Assembly: GCA_945957555.1 (NCBI GenBank)
Contig: CAMFLX010000001.1
Coordinates: 118,177-182,176 of the forward strand
Direction of reading: 5' to 3'
From: an uncultured Cytophagales bacterium
GTDB taxonomy: Bacteria > Bacteroidota > Bacteroidia > Cytophagales > UBA9547
DNA: 64,000 nucleotides
Shown: piece after piece, positions 63,194 to 64,000 of the stretch
Layout of the letters: every line of letters begins with the position of its first letter
Position numbering within the stretch: the stretch's first letter is position 1
Position numbers and translations under genes: made by a program
The notes under the pieces: generated by a model
Database searches by the model: none
What the model saw: only the letters and a program-made list of their open reading frames with translations
Told to the model about the DNA's origin: nothing

Positions 63194-63967
63194 GTGAAAC
63201 TATTTAAAATTGATTATTAAATACATGCTTAAAAGATCCAGAAATCTTCAAAACGCATAGAATAGCGTTTGTTTAGCTAAACAATTATCAATTTGTTTAT
63301 ATAGCAAAAAGCTATATTATAAAAGAAAACCGTTCAGTATAATCCTGGAAAATGATTTTGAGTATTTACCGTACTATTATTCATATTTTGGGTTAATTTA
63401 AAATACAAAAACTATTGGAGTTTTTTGTATGATATATGATCTTATCATATATATTTATTACTTCATGGTACTGCTTATTCAAAAGCCTTTTTTGTGAGCG
63501 GTCTAATTGTTTATTGTCACTAAATTGATTCTATTTAAACAATTAGCAAACTCACAGATTACAATTCATTGATCAAATTTACAAACTATATCATAATTTA
63601 CAAATTTTATTTTACTTAATATTTTAATATGTCACATATGTGTTTAAACATAAATCTAGGTTAATCCTGCACATTATTGAAGTACTAAACTATGATATAA
63701 ATTTTGAATATTTCTTATAAAACCCTCAAAGTAATTGGCCAAAAAGAATATTACGGGGTATAGTTTTATAATTTATGATAAGTTAATTACTATTATATGA
63801 ATGACAAGATATAGATAATTAAATTGGCTAAAATTTTAAAGGTGGAAAAACGACAAGTTGGCAAAAGGGATAGTCCATATGATTATTGCGACATAATTTA
63901 TTTTAAAATAAATAACCGAGGAATTTGCATTTTGAAAACTTACTTATATCTTTGCATCCCAATTAAA
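63194..63967. promoter_or_regulatory. Gene-free 774-bp region with repeated TGTTTA/TAAACA motifs
   Basis: No gene with coding character is found. TAAACAATTA occurs at 63278-63287 and 63536-63545 and its complement at 63504-63513. Together with 63503-63513/63536-63546 this makes an 11-bp inverted repeat with a 22-bp spacer. TTGTTTAGCTAAACAA at 63269-63284 is a perfect 16-bp palindrome, and TGTTTAAACA at 63641-63650 is a perfect 10-bp one. An AT hairpin with 9-bp arms lies at 63432-63452. It probably holds the promoter region of the T9SS cargo gene. Confidence 0.5.
63925..63954 (+). promoter_or_regulatory. Promoter of the tRNA at the window end
   Basis: TTG at 63925-63927 and TATCTTTG at 63947-63954 are separated by 19 bp, the Bacteroidota consensus. 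The tRNA begins 14 bp further on. Confidence 0.83.
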
Positions 63968-64000
63968 GGTGCGGTAGCTCAGTCGGTAGAGCAAAGGACT
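63968..64000 (+). tRNA. tRNA, 5' part only, probably tRNA-Phe
   Basis: GGTGCGG, TA, GCTC, AGTCGGTAGA, GC and AAAGGACT form the 5' acceptor strand, D arm and the first half of the anticodon arm of a tRNA that is cut by the window edge. The sequence resembles tRNA-Phe of Bacteroidota, but the anticodon is outside the window. Confidence 0.7.

Overview
This 64 kb window comes from a chromosome of a Bacteroidota bacterium. The evidence is an AT-rich sequence, type IX secretion genes (porU, porV), secreted proteins with type A C-terminal sorting domains, and promoters of the TTG-N19-TAnnTTTG kind upstream of tRNAs and trpA. Other supports are the ftsX-DUF3098-uppP-truB cluster and PadR/PspC proteins of the Bacteroidota type. 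I cannot place it below phylum level from sequence alone. Most of the window is housekeeping DNA with dense operons. There is no prophage, no CRISPR array and no intact transposase.

Layout. 1-1.9 kb: end of a histidine operon on the minus strand (hisF, a DUF3108 lipoprotein, hisI cut by the window edge). 2-8.6 kb: MBL-fold hydrolase, pssA, porU and porV. 8.7-14 kb: a zinc-site-less M16 protein, CorA, FabG and a VWA-like membrane protein. 14-17.3 kb: a GT-B glycosyltransferase, an HTTM-like pair and a LytTR response regulator. 17.7-22.6 kb: a secreted serine hydrolase and two YtcJ-like amidohydrolases. 24-31.4 kb: a five-gene cell-envelope operon (two SGNH hydrolases, an MBOAT acyltransferase, a TIM-barrel-like lipoprotein and a 772-residue exported protein). 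31.5-36.5 kb: a MITE-like element, pspC-padR with a palindromic operator, recG and a coiled-coil exported protein. 36.6-47 kb: trpA, tRNA-Asn, an AIM24-like protein, dapF, ribF, truB, uppP, DUF3098, ftsX, comEC and an M43 metalloprotease. 47-52.3 kb: RNase P RNA, a decayed DUF4349 gene, an OmpA/PD40 protein, mazG, a UDG-family glycosylase and trmB. 52.3-53.1 kb: a tRNA-Ser/tRNA-Pro locus invaded by a GIY-YIG nuclease module in two copies. 53.1-64 kb: a ComEA-like HhH protein, gltA, purH, a GH3-serine hydrolase fusion, a T9SS cargo protein, a long regulatory gap and the start of a tRNA, probably tRNA-Phe.

Two places stand out. The first is the tRNA-Pro/GIY-YIG tandem. An intact tRNA-Pro is followed by an 80-residue GIY-YIG nuclease gene whose stop codon lies inside a second tRNA-Pro. 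That second tRNA has lost its 5' acceptor strand and D-stem but keeps perfect anticodon and T arms, and it is followed by the same linker and a decayed GIY-YIG copy. This looks like a nuclease module that spreads by overwriting tRNA genes. The second is the SGNH-SGNH-MBOAT-lipoprotein-helical protein operon, a plausible undescribed acyl-modification system for an envelope polymer. Its last two members have no assigned function.

Functional links: porU and porV provide the secretion route used by the M43 protease and the 61.5 kb cargo protein. uppP, dapF, ftsX and the GH3 enzyme all touch peptidoglycan metabolism. The comEC gene and the ComEA-like protein would both act in DNA uptake.
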